Of a stretch of DNA of 64,000 nt, positions 12,301-23,967 are shown one piece after another. Origin of the DNA: Apostichopus japonicus. Taxonomy: Eukaryota; Echinodermata; Holothuroidea; Aspidochirotida; Stichopodidae. Position numbers and translations under genes: made by a program. How positions within the stretch are numbered: position 1 is the first letter of the stretch; every line of letters starts with the position of its first letter. The notes under the pieces were generated by a model that ran no database searches, was not told the DNA's origin, and was given only the letters and a program-made list of their open reading frames with translations. The stretch is taken from assembly GCF_037975245.1 (NCBI RefSeq), contig NC_092579.1:1238501-1302500 (forward strand), read 5' to 3'.

Positions 12301-15300
12301 GCCATATCTATAGTTAGGAGTAAGATATTGAGATTGGCTTTCAATTGTCTGCCACTGGAATATCGTTTGCATGTGCCAGGTGTTGAACATACTGTTACCT
12401 CTATACCTGTGTTAAAGGCATTGAAGACTCGCCCCAAACCGGGTGCGGCGCTCTGAATAAGTTAACTTTCTGTTGCTTGCAAGTGACGATTTGTTCGCTA
12501 CAAAATGCAAACAGTAATGAAACGTGAAACCTTGTCATCTTTAGCTGGACCTGAGATGTCCATCCCTGTATCGTTTATACACTGTGTTGTGGGTATTGAC
12601 CGTAGCTGTATGTATTGACTGTACACTAGTGTCTAATTACCGACGGTTGCAAGCTGTGTGTGTATTTTCTGGTATCGATGGTGGTGTCTAACACTTCTGT
12701 TACACCTCATTCGAAACTAGGTCAGATTACCGGCATTAGACATTTCTTTTTGCGCGAGTCTTCACACCCTTTAAAGAGGGAGCTGTTTTCCAGCTTCCTG
12801 GTATTATAAGTATTATAAGTTGTATTAGTGGATGATGAAATCATCACACACATACATATGTACCAATGAAGGTATTCAATTACTATTCTATGTTTGAAGA
12901 TTGTGTAAGTTTGCAATTATTACCTGATAGTACAGAAAAGTTTAATTTATTTTTAGTTACTTTATATTTAATATATTGAATGAAAAGTTCACTTTCAATA
13001 ACCTTTTCTATGTTTCAGGAAGTTGGCTACTGGTGACAACAAGAGATTTGAAAAGCTGGTTTATTCCATCATTCCTTTCCTTACAGCAAACTTGGACTCC
13101 AAAGGGTCAGAACCATTTGACTCACGAACAGTTCTTGCATCATCCATATATAATATCTTGGCAAGTTTGTGCTTTGGCAAACAGTAAGTTTAGAATTTGC
13201 AGTTGTATCTAATGTAGAAATGTTTCTCTGTAGAGAAGGAAGCAGTTGCCACCAATGTAGTGCTTCTGTCAGTAAAGTTTTCATTAGGTTGCATACAAAG
13301 ACTTTATTTTCTCTTCTACACCTCATGCTAATACCCCCGCCCCCTCCCCCGATGTGTTCTTAACTTTTGCTTTTAGTTATGTATCATTTCTTCAAAGTAA
13401 GCAACTGTGTGGATGTTTACTGTGACATATTTTAAGTGATAACTGGAAATGTCCGTGCAAATAAGTATTAAAGTTACTAATGCTTTTATATGTATAAGTA
13501 AAATAATTTGCCAAATAACATATCAAGTATTACGCAGTGGCAATATAAACTAGTAGGTGACTGAAACCCTGTTTCTTTTTAGTATAGATAGGAAAATCAT
13601 ATCATTGGTGATAATATTCTCTGGACTAGAAAATGAACAAAGGCATTGAGGTGAAAAACAACCAAAAAAGCTGCAGAAGGTTGTGTTAACACTTAGAGTA
13701 TCACCAGCACTACATTCATGAATATAGAGTCTCAAATGAACTTTGACCTTGTATAATTATCATCTCATAACCTCAGATTTCGGTTTCGATGAAAATCTTA
13801 ACCTTTACATTGATGATGGCATCAGTGTGTTTGTGACCCCCAACTTGAGTACAAGAAGCATATTGTTTTTGTGGAGGTCAAAGGTCATTTGGGGTTACCA
13901 GGGGTCAAATTGTAAAAACCTTGTAAACATGATATCTCAAGGAGGTAAGCTTGGGCAGATCTCATATCTAATATGTATATGAATGACATTGAGTGCAAAT
14001 AGCCTATAGTTTTCAGTGGAGTTAAAAGGTCACCAGGGGTCAAAATTTTGAAAAACTTTGTAAACAGGATATCTCAAGAAGAGAAGCTTGGGCAGACCTC
14101 ATATTTATTGTGTAAAAGTACCACATTGAGTACATGAAGCCTATAGTTTTTTGTGGAGGTCAAAGGTCATTTGGGGTTACCAGGAGTCAAATTGTAAAAA
14201 CCTTGTAAACATGATATCTCAAGGAGGTAAGCTTGGGCAGATCTCATATCTGATATGTATATGAATGACATTGAGCGCAAATAGCATATAGTTTTCAGTG
14301 GAGTTAAAAGGTCACCAGGGGTCAAAATTTTGAAAAACTTGGTAAACAGGATATCTCAAGAAGAGAAGCTTGGGCAGACCTCATATTTATTGTGTAAAAG
14401 TACCACATTGAGTACATGAAGCCTATAGTTTTTGGTGAAGGTCAATGGTCATTTGGGGTCAACAAGAGTCAAATTGTGAAAACCTTGTAAACATGATTTT
14501 GCAAGAAGGGAAACTTTGGGCAGATTGCATATTTGGTATGTAATTGTACCACATTGAGTGTAAGAAGCCTAATGTTGTGGGTGGAGTTCAATGGTCGTTT
14601 GAGTTCAACAATGGTCAAATTGTGCATTGTACATTCTGGTTGTATTACTGACATGATTCCCACAATAAGTATGATGTACACATACTTCTTTCAAGTTTAT
14701 CATCAATAGACTAAAGGGGAATTATTAATCTGGTCTAGGATTGCAAAGGGTTACACAAAATACTTATCTTAAGGATGTCTACCTATTGTTTTTTTTGTAC
14801 ACAGAATGTTGTTTGTGTATTTTGTGGGTAAAAAAAAGTTCGTTACGAGTAAATTAGTTCCTGATTTTTTAGCATTGCCTTCCATTTATTGAAATAAACT
14901 TTCTGTGATCTTAAAGATGTCTACCAATTTCTTGTGTGCGTTGGTATCTTTTGTATTTGGTGGGTAAACACAGTTTGTAATGAGTAAATTAATTCTTGAC
15001 TTTTAGCTTTGCCTTTTCCATTTATTGCAATAAACTTTCTGTAATCTCTCGTTTACTAGGTACGAATTTGATGATCCGGAACTTACTCGCTTGATGTACC
15101 TAAGTAAAGAAGGGAATGATATTGCTGGAAGTGGTCTTCTAGCTGACTACATACCAATCTTCAAATATGTTCCTACCCCTAGGCAGACAAAACTGAAAGC
15201 TATTTTTAAAGATTTCTTTAGCTTGGTCAACAAGGAAGTGGATGAACACCATGAGAAGTATGATGGGGGTATGTATATGTTGGTGGTCACAAAAAACAGT

Positions 15301-18300
15301 GGGGTGGGAGCAGTGGCGGAGCTAGGGGTACTGGTCAAGGGGGGCGAGAATGGTCTGTAGGGGCGCTTTCGACACTATTTAAGCGGAGCGCCACCACAGG
15401 TTGGCGCGGAGCGTACAAACAATTTTGAGTAAAGATACTTCCTAGATCGCCGGAAATGACCCTTTCCTGGCCTTGCTAATTTGCAGATAAACGAAGAATA
15501 AATAGGTGTCATCGCCAACAAAATGTGACCAATGTCAATAGGTAGATGAGAGCGCAATAAAAAAAGTAAATAATCGCGAATAAGTAAAAAGTGGTAAAAG
15601 CTGAAAAGGGCGCCAGCAGTCCATTTGAGCCGTCAGGGGGGGCATTCGCCCCCCGTGACTATATGGACGCTCCGCCACTGGGTGGGAGGGCGAGGGTAGA
15701 GGAGGGGGCAGTTAGCCAAGAGAGTCATTGTACTACCAAAAGAGCCCAGTCATTACACTGACCACAATTTTGTTCTCAGTGATTCCTTGAGCCTGTTCAA
15801 ATAACATGCACAACTAATTGCTTGAGAAGGTATTATTGAACCCTTAGAATTTGTAATAAAGACAATACCATAGCTCACAAAGATGATTATAATGCACTTT
15901 ATGTTAGTTGTTTTTAATTCCCTGTTTGGCATTTTGGAATCTCTAACCCCTTCTATAATTTGATTGCTTTCAATCAAAATTCTTGATATTTATGTTACAT
16001 GATAAGGAATTATCCAGGTTGTCATGAAATGATATCTTTGTATGACTTCAAGTGTGATGTGTGTGGAGTTGAGTGATGTCTTCAAGTGTGATGTGTGTGG
16101 AGTCGAGTGATGTCTTCAAGTGTGATGTGTGTGGAGTCGAGTGATGTCTTCAAGTGTGATGTGTGTGGAGTCGTGATGACTTCAAGTGTGATGTGTGTAG
16201 AGTCGAGTGATGACTTCAAGTGTGATGTGTGTGGAGTCGAGTGATGTCTTCAAGTGTGATGTGTGTGGAGTCGAGTGATGACTTCAAGTGTGATGTGTGT
16301 AGAGTCGAGTGATGACTTCATGTGATATCTTCAAGTTAGCAAGATGTCTTCACATTTATCTTCATGTGTTGTTAATTGATATCTTCAAGTGGTACCTTCT
16401 ATTTATGAAGATGTTTTCATGTTGTCCTAATAGGATGTCTGTGGTGTAAGTGATGTCTTGAAGTGATGCATTTGGTTTGCTGTCTTTAAAGTTATTTTTC
16501 CAGTGATCTGTGTGGTGTATAGGGATGTCTTCAAGTGGTACCTTCTATTTATGAAGATGTTTTCATGTTGTCCTAATAGGATGTCTGTGGTGTAAGTGAT
16601 GTCTTGAAGTGATGTATTTGGTTTGCTGTCTTTAAAGTTATTTTTCCAGTGATCTGTGTGGTGTATAGGGATGTCTTCAAGTGGTATCTTCTAGTTGTGA
16701 AGATGTTTTCATGTTGACCTAATAGGATGTCTGCGGCGCCACGTGATGTCTTCAAGTGATGTTTTCAAGTTGACGTGATATCATCTAAGTTGTTTTTGAG
16801 GGATGTCAAATGACACATTTACATTTCTCCGATTCACACACAGGTGAACCAAAAGATTTCATAGAGATGCTCTTTCAGTCTCGACAAGAAATCAAAGATG
16901 AAGGCAAAGAAGACATGAGTTTGATAACAGAGGCTCATATCAGACAGACAGTGGTAGATATATTTGGAGGTAAGGATCTCCAATTATAAATATTTCCTTT
17001 GAAGAGTAAGAATATTCATGGAAGGACTAGGCAGAGGAGGCAGGTAGAGATTAATCTTCCAGTTGGTTTGTCTCTGTCCCCCCATCTTTCATTCTAACAT
17101 GATTGCCTTCCCTCTATCTTCATTCTCCTTCAATTTCCAACTGGGGAGGTTTCTCTTAGTCCATAGTTATGGAATAGAAACAATGTTAGCCTGCGATAAA
17201 TCTCGAATTTTTCTACAGAACAGTTGCAGTAAAAATGGTTTTGTTGAATTGTCTGAACTTTTTTAGAAATCACCATAATGTCAATCGCTTTAAACATTGC
17301 ATCCAATTGTTTTGACTCACTGAACCATGTGTGACTCCGTAGTAAGTATTTTAACTGAAAATTGGATATCTATGAAATGTGTATTTTATTTGAAAAGCAG
17401 CTGTACAGTATGGACTCAGCACTTTGTGTAAACTGTTTACCTTTTTTTAAGGGGGGGGGGGGAAGGGAAGGGGTTATATTTATGTTCTCATATTCTTAAA
17501 GTAAAACCACAAGAAACAAGAAATAACAAAAACAGAAAAATTAAAATCAATCTTTCAATTGATATTCATCATTTAGATGTTGTCAGATGCTATTTAATGT
17601 ACATAAAAATTCTTATGCAGTGAAGTAGGCAAGAGTTTTATTTAGAAATTATCTATAGATTTGGTATTTTGTGTCTTGTAAATCTTCTCAACGACTTCAT
17701 TTTCTTGACTTTTCAGCCGGTACGGATACGTCCATTTTTACCTTACAATGGTGTACTGGACTGATGGTGCAATATCCAGAGGTGCAAGCCAAAGTAGCCG
17801 CCGAAGTGGATCGTGTCGTGGGAAGAGATAGGCTGCCCTCACTTGATGACCGTGAGGAGCTAGTATACACCACAGCGACCCTGTACGAGGTTATGCGATA
17901 CAGTACCTTAGTTCCATTAGCCGTGCCGCATGCTACATCGGCAGATGTGGAGCTTGGTAAGATGTCATTGCCAATTATGTTACAACTGGATAGCGGCTTG
18001 GCAGGAGAATAAATTGATGATGATGTTGGCTCCTCAGTGCATGCCTCAATGTTATTATTAATCCATACATTCTAATAAATCAACCTAACCATGTTTAATC
18101 CTAATTTCAGTTAAAGAATTGATTGCCCTTTCGTGACCTTCCAAACCATTTGTCCTTGACAAGTTTGTAATGTAATCATGCTAAGTAGTCTAGCGGTCTT
18201 TAGCCACTTGCATTCATGAGCCTCAGATTTTTAAAGTTTCATTTCTCAAAACCTTAAAGAAGTGGTAAAAACATCCAACCTGCACTGGTAGCAGTGTTTC

Positions 18301-18773
18301 TGATGGTCTACAGCATATCAAAAATGTTATCCTTTGAAAGTTCTCGCTATGCTAATCAGGGAGTGCTTTATGCTTTCAATAGGACAGCGCAAAATGTGAT
18401 TTTATACCCTCTCAGTAAAAGATTGATTTGCTTTCAATGCATTAAAATGTTCATCAGATTTATATATGCCTTTCTACAGCAGTGACATATCTCTTCACAT
18501 TAGCACACACGCCAATGGACATAGACGTATCATATAGGCCATAGATATTTCCGTCCAAAAATCTTCACATCTGGTGACCCTTTTGGCATTCCATGCTTAC
18601 TGATTGCTTCACAGGTATATGTCTTCTGTTTTTCTGTTAATTCGTAGGTGGTTATACCATCCCTAAAGATACTTGGGTTTTGGTGAACATCTACTCCATG
18701 CACTATGATGAAAAACTCTGGGACGACCCTAAAAAATTCACACCAGGTAATTTTTGTTAGCTATATATATATT

Positions 18774-18804
<31 letters not shown>

Positions 18805-18995
18805 CTAGTATATATGTACAGAACTAGTATTGTTCGATACAGGTGACAAACGCCTACAGTGGAATGGGACCTTCCTTACCGGTTTTGAATCTCTGGACAT
18901 ACAATCAGTGTCCATAGCCTAGTGGTTAGGGCATCAGCATATAAAGCCATAGGCCTGGTTTCACTGTTCTGGATTTTCCAACTCACTACAAATTC

Positions 18996-19029
<34 letters not shown>

Positions 19030-19089
19030 GTCTGATGATTGCACAATGCGTGAAACTCTGAGTAACAACTACTAGTGTTCCACTAGTCT

Positions 19090-19155
<66 letters not shown>

Positions 19156-20048
19156 TGTAAATAAATAAAGAACAACACACCAGAAAAATTCCACTTCACG
19201 ACCGTTTTCGTCCTTTTGTTCATGAGTGGTCATCATGGAGATCCGAGACCATTCAGACCAATGATATATTTTTCACACATGTAATTTTTTTTTCGACACC
19301 CAAATTTCCAGTGGGAGGGCGACAAGCTTTCATGGGGGGCTGTCCCCCCTCCCACGCCCCCCCTTGGCTACACCACTGAGCAAGTGGTATGACAGATATA
19401 TAATAAATAAATAAAGAACAACACACCAGAAAAATTCCACTTCACGACCGGTTTCTCTGTACGAGTCTACATATGTTATGATTGTACAGAGAAACCGGTC
19501 GTGAAGTGTCGTGAAGTTGCAGCCAGTCAACATTCATACAATTATCTCTGCTTTGGACTTTTATTTGTAGAACAGGTTTTTGTCCGTCTCGTAACTAAAT
19601 TTAACATTACAGTATATAAATAATTCAAAGCTTGTTATGATGATGGCATTATGTTCATAGTATTAGTTTACAAACTGTACAGAGGTAAACAGATGTTCTA
19701 AAGTTTGGAGGAGGCAGCTTAAAGTTTCCACTCCAGACCACCCTCATGTAACATGGTATGATAAAAATATATCAACTCTTTTTTTCCCCGGCAGAACATT
19801 TCCTGGATGAGAGCGGAAAAGTTCGTCTCCACCCAGAAGGTTACATGCCTTTCTCTACCGGACGCCGTGTCTGCCTCGGTGAATCGGTTGCCAAGGCTGA
19901 GCTCTTTCTTCTCTTTGCGTGGTTATTCCAGCATTACAAGTTCAGCAAACCTATCGGGCAGGAAGAGAAAGATTTTTCAGAAGGAGATCCCCAGGCTACA
20001 GTGAATATGCTGAAGGATATAGAAGTGGTTATAGAAAAACGCTTTTAA
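9339..20048 (+). CDS. cytochrome P450, clan 2 (CYP17/CYP1-like)
   Basis: Nine exons join in frame: 9339-9498, 10073-10255, 10567-10660, 13019-13183, 15060-15268, 16844-16969, 17717-17956, 18648-18746, 19795-20048. They total 1530 nt (509 aa), the usual size of a microsomal P450, with GT-AG borders. Intron phases are 1,1,2,2,1,1,1,1. An N-terminal membrane anchor (about residues 14-30) precedes the proline hinge FPPGPKGWPLIGN. The I-helix reads GAGTDTS, the K-helix ExxR is EVMR, the PERF-like motif is PEHF, and the heme loop FSTGRRVCLG holds the cysteine ligand. Known role of the family: NADPH-P450-reductase-dependent mono-oxygenation in the endoplasmic reticulum. The stretch after the I-helix resembles CYP17/CYP21 and CYP1, so a steroid or xenobiotic substrate is possible but not shown. 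The start ATG puts the anchor directly at the N-terminus. Introns 3, 4, 5 and 8 hold mobile elements and tandem repeats; the reading frame is intact. Confidence 0.93.
11148..11488. mobile_element. TTAA-type MITE, copy 2
   Basis: It lies in intron 3 of the P450. AGGCATTGAAGACTCGC opens it and GCGAGTCTTCACACCCT closes it. TTAA flanks both ends (11144-11147, 11489-11492). TTAA duplications are typical of piggyBac and Kolobok superfamilies. Confidence 0.85.
11495..11785 (+). mobile_element. LINE ORF2 C-terminal remnant
   Basis: The + strand translates to a basic tail with RGRRGRRKKGWLDNIKE. After a stop within the remnant comes a region matching the 'A..A.ER' end. The G-rich/R-rich stretch followed by W(L/M)DNIK is typical of the C-terminus of RTE/CR1-like reverse transcriptases. 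Only the 3' end survives. It abuts MITE copy 2 within the P450 intron. Confidence 0.55.
12416..12770. mobile_element. TTAA-type MITE, copy 3
   Basis: Also in P450 intron 3, with TTAA on both sides (12412-12415, 12771-12774) and the same termini as copy 2. Just to its right, 12778-12808 carries a degenerate relative (GGGAGCTGTTTTCCAGCTTCC) of the palindrome inserted in copy 1. The 186-codon minus-strand frame (11877-12437) next to it ends in MITE sequence and is not supported as a gene. Confidence 0.85.
13740..14640. repeat. higher-order tandem repeat in P450 intron 4
   Basis: Two diverged sub-repeats of about 140 bp alternate, one with GGTCATTTGGGGTTACCAGG and one with AAGGTCACCAGGGGTC. Each is followed by an 'aca(t/g)gatatctcaag(g/a)a' phrase. 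They give a dimeric unit of about 286 bp, seen at 13873, 14159 and about 14440, with divergence rising toward the right. No coding signal. Confidence 0.85.
15311..15680. mobile_element. hAT-like MITE with 8-bp target duplication
   Basis: The 370-bp element runs from CAGTGGCGGAGCTAGGGG to GCTCCGCCACTG. It is flanked by an exact GGTGGGAG duplication (15303-15310, 15681-15688). It sits only about 42 bp after the end of P450 exon 5. It matches 2658-3237 but lacks an internal segment of about 200 bp. Confidence 0.92.
16046..16322 (+). repeat. minisatellite, about 33-bp unit
   Basis: About eight units of the type GATGTCTTCAAGTGTGATG plus TGTGTGGAGTCGAGT lie in P450 intron 5. A few have 'gact' in place of 'gtct'. 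Confidence 0.9.
16384..16790 (+). repeat. 144-bp tandem repeat
   Basis: Two nearly identical 144-bp units (16384-16527, 16528-16671) begin TTCAAGTGGTACCTTCTAT, or the equivalent, and a third partial unit follows. They continue the 'gatgtcttcaagtg' theme of the neighbouring minisatellite, so the two arrays probably share an origin. Confidence 0.8.
18815..19145 (+). repeat. tRNA-like retroposon, copy a, with TA tails
   Basis: It shares TATTGTTCGATACAGGTGAC, the A-box-like TAGCCTAGTGGTTAGG and CTGTTCTGGATTTTCCAACT with copies at 54329 and 57879. The B box is degraded. It ends in a TA tract (about 19000-19025); a second long TA tract follows at 19093-19145. It lies in P450 intron 8. Confidence 0.7.
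19158..19508. repeat. duplicated segment, MITE remnant and hairpin
   Basis: The phrase AACAACACACCAGAAAAATT plus flanks occurs twice (about 19158-19210 and 19401-19455). Between the copies is a MITE remnant (19211-19378) matching 6611-6804. A perfect 24-bp stem (19438-19461 with 19485-19508, centred on ACCGGT) follows. It is non-coding intron DNA. Confidence 0.75.
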
Positions 20049-21200
20049 TTGCATGACAGCAGCAAATGTTTGTGGCTGCTATTTTGGAAATGGAAAGTCT
20101 ATATGATGATGTGGAGAACTGAATGAATTGTACCTTCAAAAATATATTTGAAGAACAGTAAATCATATTTTAAAGCTATATTAAAAAGAAAATTAATTGT
20201 GGGACATTGCATCGATTTGATTAATTTGAAAACATTTAAGAGACTCTTCATTTTGTTTTGTTTTAATTAAATAATTACCTCTCTGTTTTGAACTTTATAT
20301 ATACATTTATATTTCGGGTGAAGGGAATTTAATATTACAATGATATATTACAAAATTGTAGAAGAAACTGAAGACAAAGAAAATGACCAAATGCACTACC
20401 ATAGCTGATGCAGTGGTGACAGTACAGGTACAAATCCATAGTTGGATCAAAGGAGGGGCTCCCAAAGAGGATCCAGGGGGCCTCAGCCACCTCATTTGAC
20501 AGTTTTGTACAAAAGCGTAGCCCAATATAATTTAAGTCCAAGCAAGGTACATAGTGAAAATACTTAGCACCCATCGAGTGTGTACATTGCTATTTTTTTT
20601 ATTGATCTTTTTTCTTTATGCACCACTATTAAGTATTAATTTCAGTATCTGCCGATTCTTCTCAATACATCTCTCGGGACCCCATGGCCACTTCCCAAAA
20701 TTCTGGAACCTCAGCTGTAACAGTGGGGAACTGTGTCGATAAAATTGCTAAGTACAATTTGACAATCTGATGATGGTTTTCATCAATAGTATTAGATCAA
20801 GTCTTTGTATATGTTACGTTGTACCACTCACATATGGATTGCTCTCTGGGAATCAGGAAAATGCAGGTAAAACAATTTGGGCCTTATGTTTCAACTGCTT
20901 AAAGTTTTGATATTTTTGTATTGATTTCCTTCATAATTATGCATTTCCAACTTTAATATGGCAAAATTATATGACATTATTTTGTTTTCACTTCATAAAT
21001 TAAATGACAAATGTTGTATTTCTACTACAGACATGTTAGAGGTCATATGAGTTTGATTAATACACCTAATAAACAAGTTTAATATCAACTGTTTAGTTCT
21101 TTAATGAATAGTGGTGCCCCACATAGGAAGTCCAGTGAACCTTGCTTCTTTAACCTTAAACCAGTTATGGTTATGGTACTTAAATTTCATCATACCTCCT
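20049..21200. other. P450 3' flank
   Basis: The P450 3'UTR probably begins here. No canonical AATAAA can be singled out in the first 300 bases. No further gene is seen. Confidence 0.4.
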
Positions 21201-21265
21201 ATAGTCAGGTCGATATATGGAAAATACCCCCTCAACCCCCAGAAAATTGCTACAAAAGGTTTTTT

Positions 21266-21676
21266 GAACTCCTGGGAGCAGGAATGGCAGTGACAATTTC
21301 ATGCTCCACTCATTATTCTCTGACACCTACAGAATAGATATCTATGGTATCTGTTGGTATTCATCAAAGAAAATCATTGGATAGGGTTTCAAATGAGCTT
21401 CTGTTGGCTTGCAAGTTGTAGAAGTCAGGTCAAAATACAGTTTAACCCCCCAAAAATTGCTATAAAAGGTTTCTCAACTGATTTTGGTAGGGTTTAGTAT
21501 GCTTTATAACATACTAAAAGTTTACCAAGTAGGACCCCCGGAAAAGTGTTTTTGTTTCAAAATGGCGTCCAAGATGGCCGCCGAAACCTCTTAATGATCA
21601 TAACTATGTAACTATTAACTCAAATTTGATGATCTTGGTGTCTTTCCCTATGTTTTTGGGGGCAAAGAACAAATTA
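21266..21676 (+). repeat. left long inverted arm
   Basis: It pairs with 24815-25212. Landmarks in order: GGAGCAGGAATGGCAGTGAC, GCTTCTGTTGGCTTGCAAGT, GGTTTCTCAACTGATTTTGG, TAGGACCCCCGGAAAAGT, CCTCTTAATGATCATAACTA and TTTGGGGGCAAAGAACA. All recur in reverse complement, with minor changes, on the right. Confidence 0.9.
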
Positions 21677-23245
21677 AAAATGAAAGTGGGCCATTATCTA
21701 ACAGGTTGAGGGGGGAATTTTCCATATATTGACCTGAAGAATGTGTCGAATTGGATCCAGGTAGTCTTTGAGGACCTGCCGAGATATCTTGACTGTGACA
21801 AGAGGATCGATATTTTGTGGGAAGTCTCCCTTGGCTTCAAAGAGGCAACACCGAATTGGCAGAGGATGATGCATATCTTGCATCAGGAGAGCAGCACCCT
21901 GGGCAGTCGTCAGTCAAATTCTTGCATATGATCAATATGTACTCTGGAGACAAATCGTGCATTGTGTCTACAATAGACTTTGTTTGCAACCTTGCCATGA
22001 AGCACAACCTTCCCACCATTGTAACTTTTGACCAGCCCTTGTATTGGAAGGCTGCCGAAATCCTCATTGGTGCACCACAAAGTAGTCACCTAAAAGGCAT
22101 TGTTCTGATGTTGGGGTGTTTCCATACACTTATGAACGTGATGGGGGCCATAGGAACTCTCATGCAAGGGACATACTTGAGACTGTCTATTGAGAAATTT
22201 CAGTTGTGCACATGATTACAGGGAAAGCTGTCCAGAGGGCTTTGCGAGGCCATCTTGTTGACAAGTCCCTACATAGCCAGCTTATAACGGAAATGGCCAG
22301 AGACGATCCCGAGATTCAGACACTGTTGGATCAAACCGAGGAATTGTACTCCTCCCTTCTTAGCGGAGAGACGACGCTAGGAGATGCTGCTTTTTCTGAG
22401 GTTTTGATCCAACTCGAGACAGTAATGGAGAAGAAGAAATCTGAACTTGCTCAGACCTCAAAGACCATCGAGTTGTGGCTGAATTATCAGCGTATGGTTG
22501 GCATGGCAAGAATGTTGATCAAGGCGGATCATACTGGGTCTTGGATGATGCATTTGCAGGCAGTGTCCAATTGCCTAACTGTCTTTTTTGCAGCTGGGCG
22601 CTTCAATTACCTGCGATCTGCTCATTACTACCTGCAGCAAATGAGGAACCTTGTGGAAAAGCACCCAGACGTTTATCGAAAGTTCCTTGATGGTTTTTCA
22701 CGTTGTTCATAGGAGCAATCAGTGCTGGGCAGGGCTTAGTAGTGATCTTGTCATTGAACAAACGTTGATGAGGTCTCTAAAGAGCACTGGTGGTCTAACT
22801 CGCGGCAGTGGGATGACCGAGGACATACGAAACCTTTGGACCTTATCTGCACCTGTAACATCCGAGTACAACATCAGGATGCAGGATTTCACAAACCTAA
22901 CCTATACTACAAGTCCGCAACACAAAGGCTCAACTGAGGCGCGCATCAAAAGAGATGCATCTGATTTCGAGAAAATTCAGATAAAGCTTGCAGCCTGCTC
23001 ACCCTTCACATCTGATCCTACTCTGAGAAACATTGTCAACGGGATAGTGGCTGGGCCAAATGAGATTGTACGTGACTTTGAATCGGTTGGGAACAAGATC
23101 ATTGAAGATATCATCGGAAATTCTGCATTTACTTAAAAATTCTTCTTCAAATACTTACAAATTCAAGCGGAAAGACAGAGCCCAAGCACTTGGGAATATC
23201 TCTGCTGTGAAGATTGCTCCTGATCGTACCATTGATCTTGCCCTT

Positions 23246-23523
23246 CTGTCAAGGGCGGCGGAACCGGGGGCACAGGGGGCACGTGCCCCCCCCCCCACTT
23301 TTCCTCAGGTTAAAAATGTGCCCTTTTTCTACATAAAAATTGAGGTGTCTCAAGTTAGCAAGAGGCCTGGGATTCCAGGGAACCAGAATGGGAAGGGCCG
23401 TTTCCGGCCATCTGAGGGGTTTGTAAAACCAAAAATTTTCTTGTAAGCTCCGCGCCAACCGATGGTGGCGCTCCGCTCAGATAGTCGTGCATACAACTTT
23501 GCTAATCCTGGCTATGCCCCTGA
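23246..23523 (-). mobile_element. MITE inserted in the relic ORF
   Basis: G-rich (GGGCGGCGGAACCGGGGGCA) and C-rich ends enclose the shared core in reverse (23372-23489, CGCGCCAACCGATGGTGGCG). The right end is ATCCTGGCTATGCCCCTGA. It splits the relic protein after the segment read as TIDLALLS. No clear target duplication. Confidence 0.65.
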
Positions 23524-23756
23524 CTTTTAATGAACTTCTGTGGGTCAAACTCAAAGCAATTTCGAATGGAAAAAAAAAATTGTTAAGATATTATCAAGAA
23601 ATGAACTATAATTAGGAAGATTCTTACATTAGCAACTAGCATGATTTCACCTCATTTTGTCTCAAAAGAAAACTTGTTCCATGTTTCCCAATTTGCACAT
23701 TGGATATTGCAGTGCTAGTATGCATATTTTCCTTGAGGAGGGGGGGGGGGGCGTTG

Positions 23757-23967
23757 ATGGAGCGATTTAAATCGATGATAAGTAAAATAAATCGGTGATA
23801 TGTAGAATGAAACTGGTATATGTCGATTTAAATCGATGATATGTAGAATGAAACTGGTATATGTCGATTTAAATCGGTAGAAGTCGATTTCAGCTGCTGG
23901 AAACTGGTATAAGTCGAAGGAAACTGGTATATGTCGATTTAAATCGGTATAAGTCGATCTCCCATGA
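23757..23967. repeat. GATTTAAATCGATG minisatellite
   Basis: Units of about 42 bp combine the palindrome GATTTAAATC with GAAACTGGTATATGTC. Four to five imperfect units interrupt the relic ORF. Confidence 0.8.

Noticed and set aside
11877-12437. 186-codon minus-strand ORF in P450 intron 3
   Set aside because: No recognisable motif; its start overlaps MITE sequence and there is no splice or conservation support. Kept as unlikely, not impossible.
16046-16322. CRISPR-like array
   Set aside because: Units are contiguous with no unique spacers; this is a eukaryotic minisatellite.
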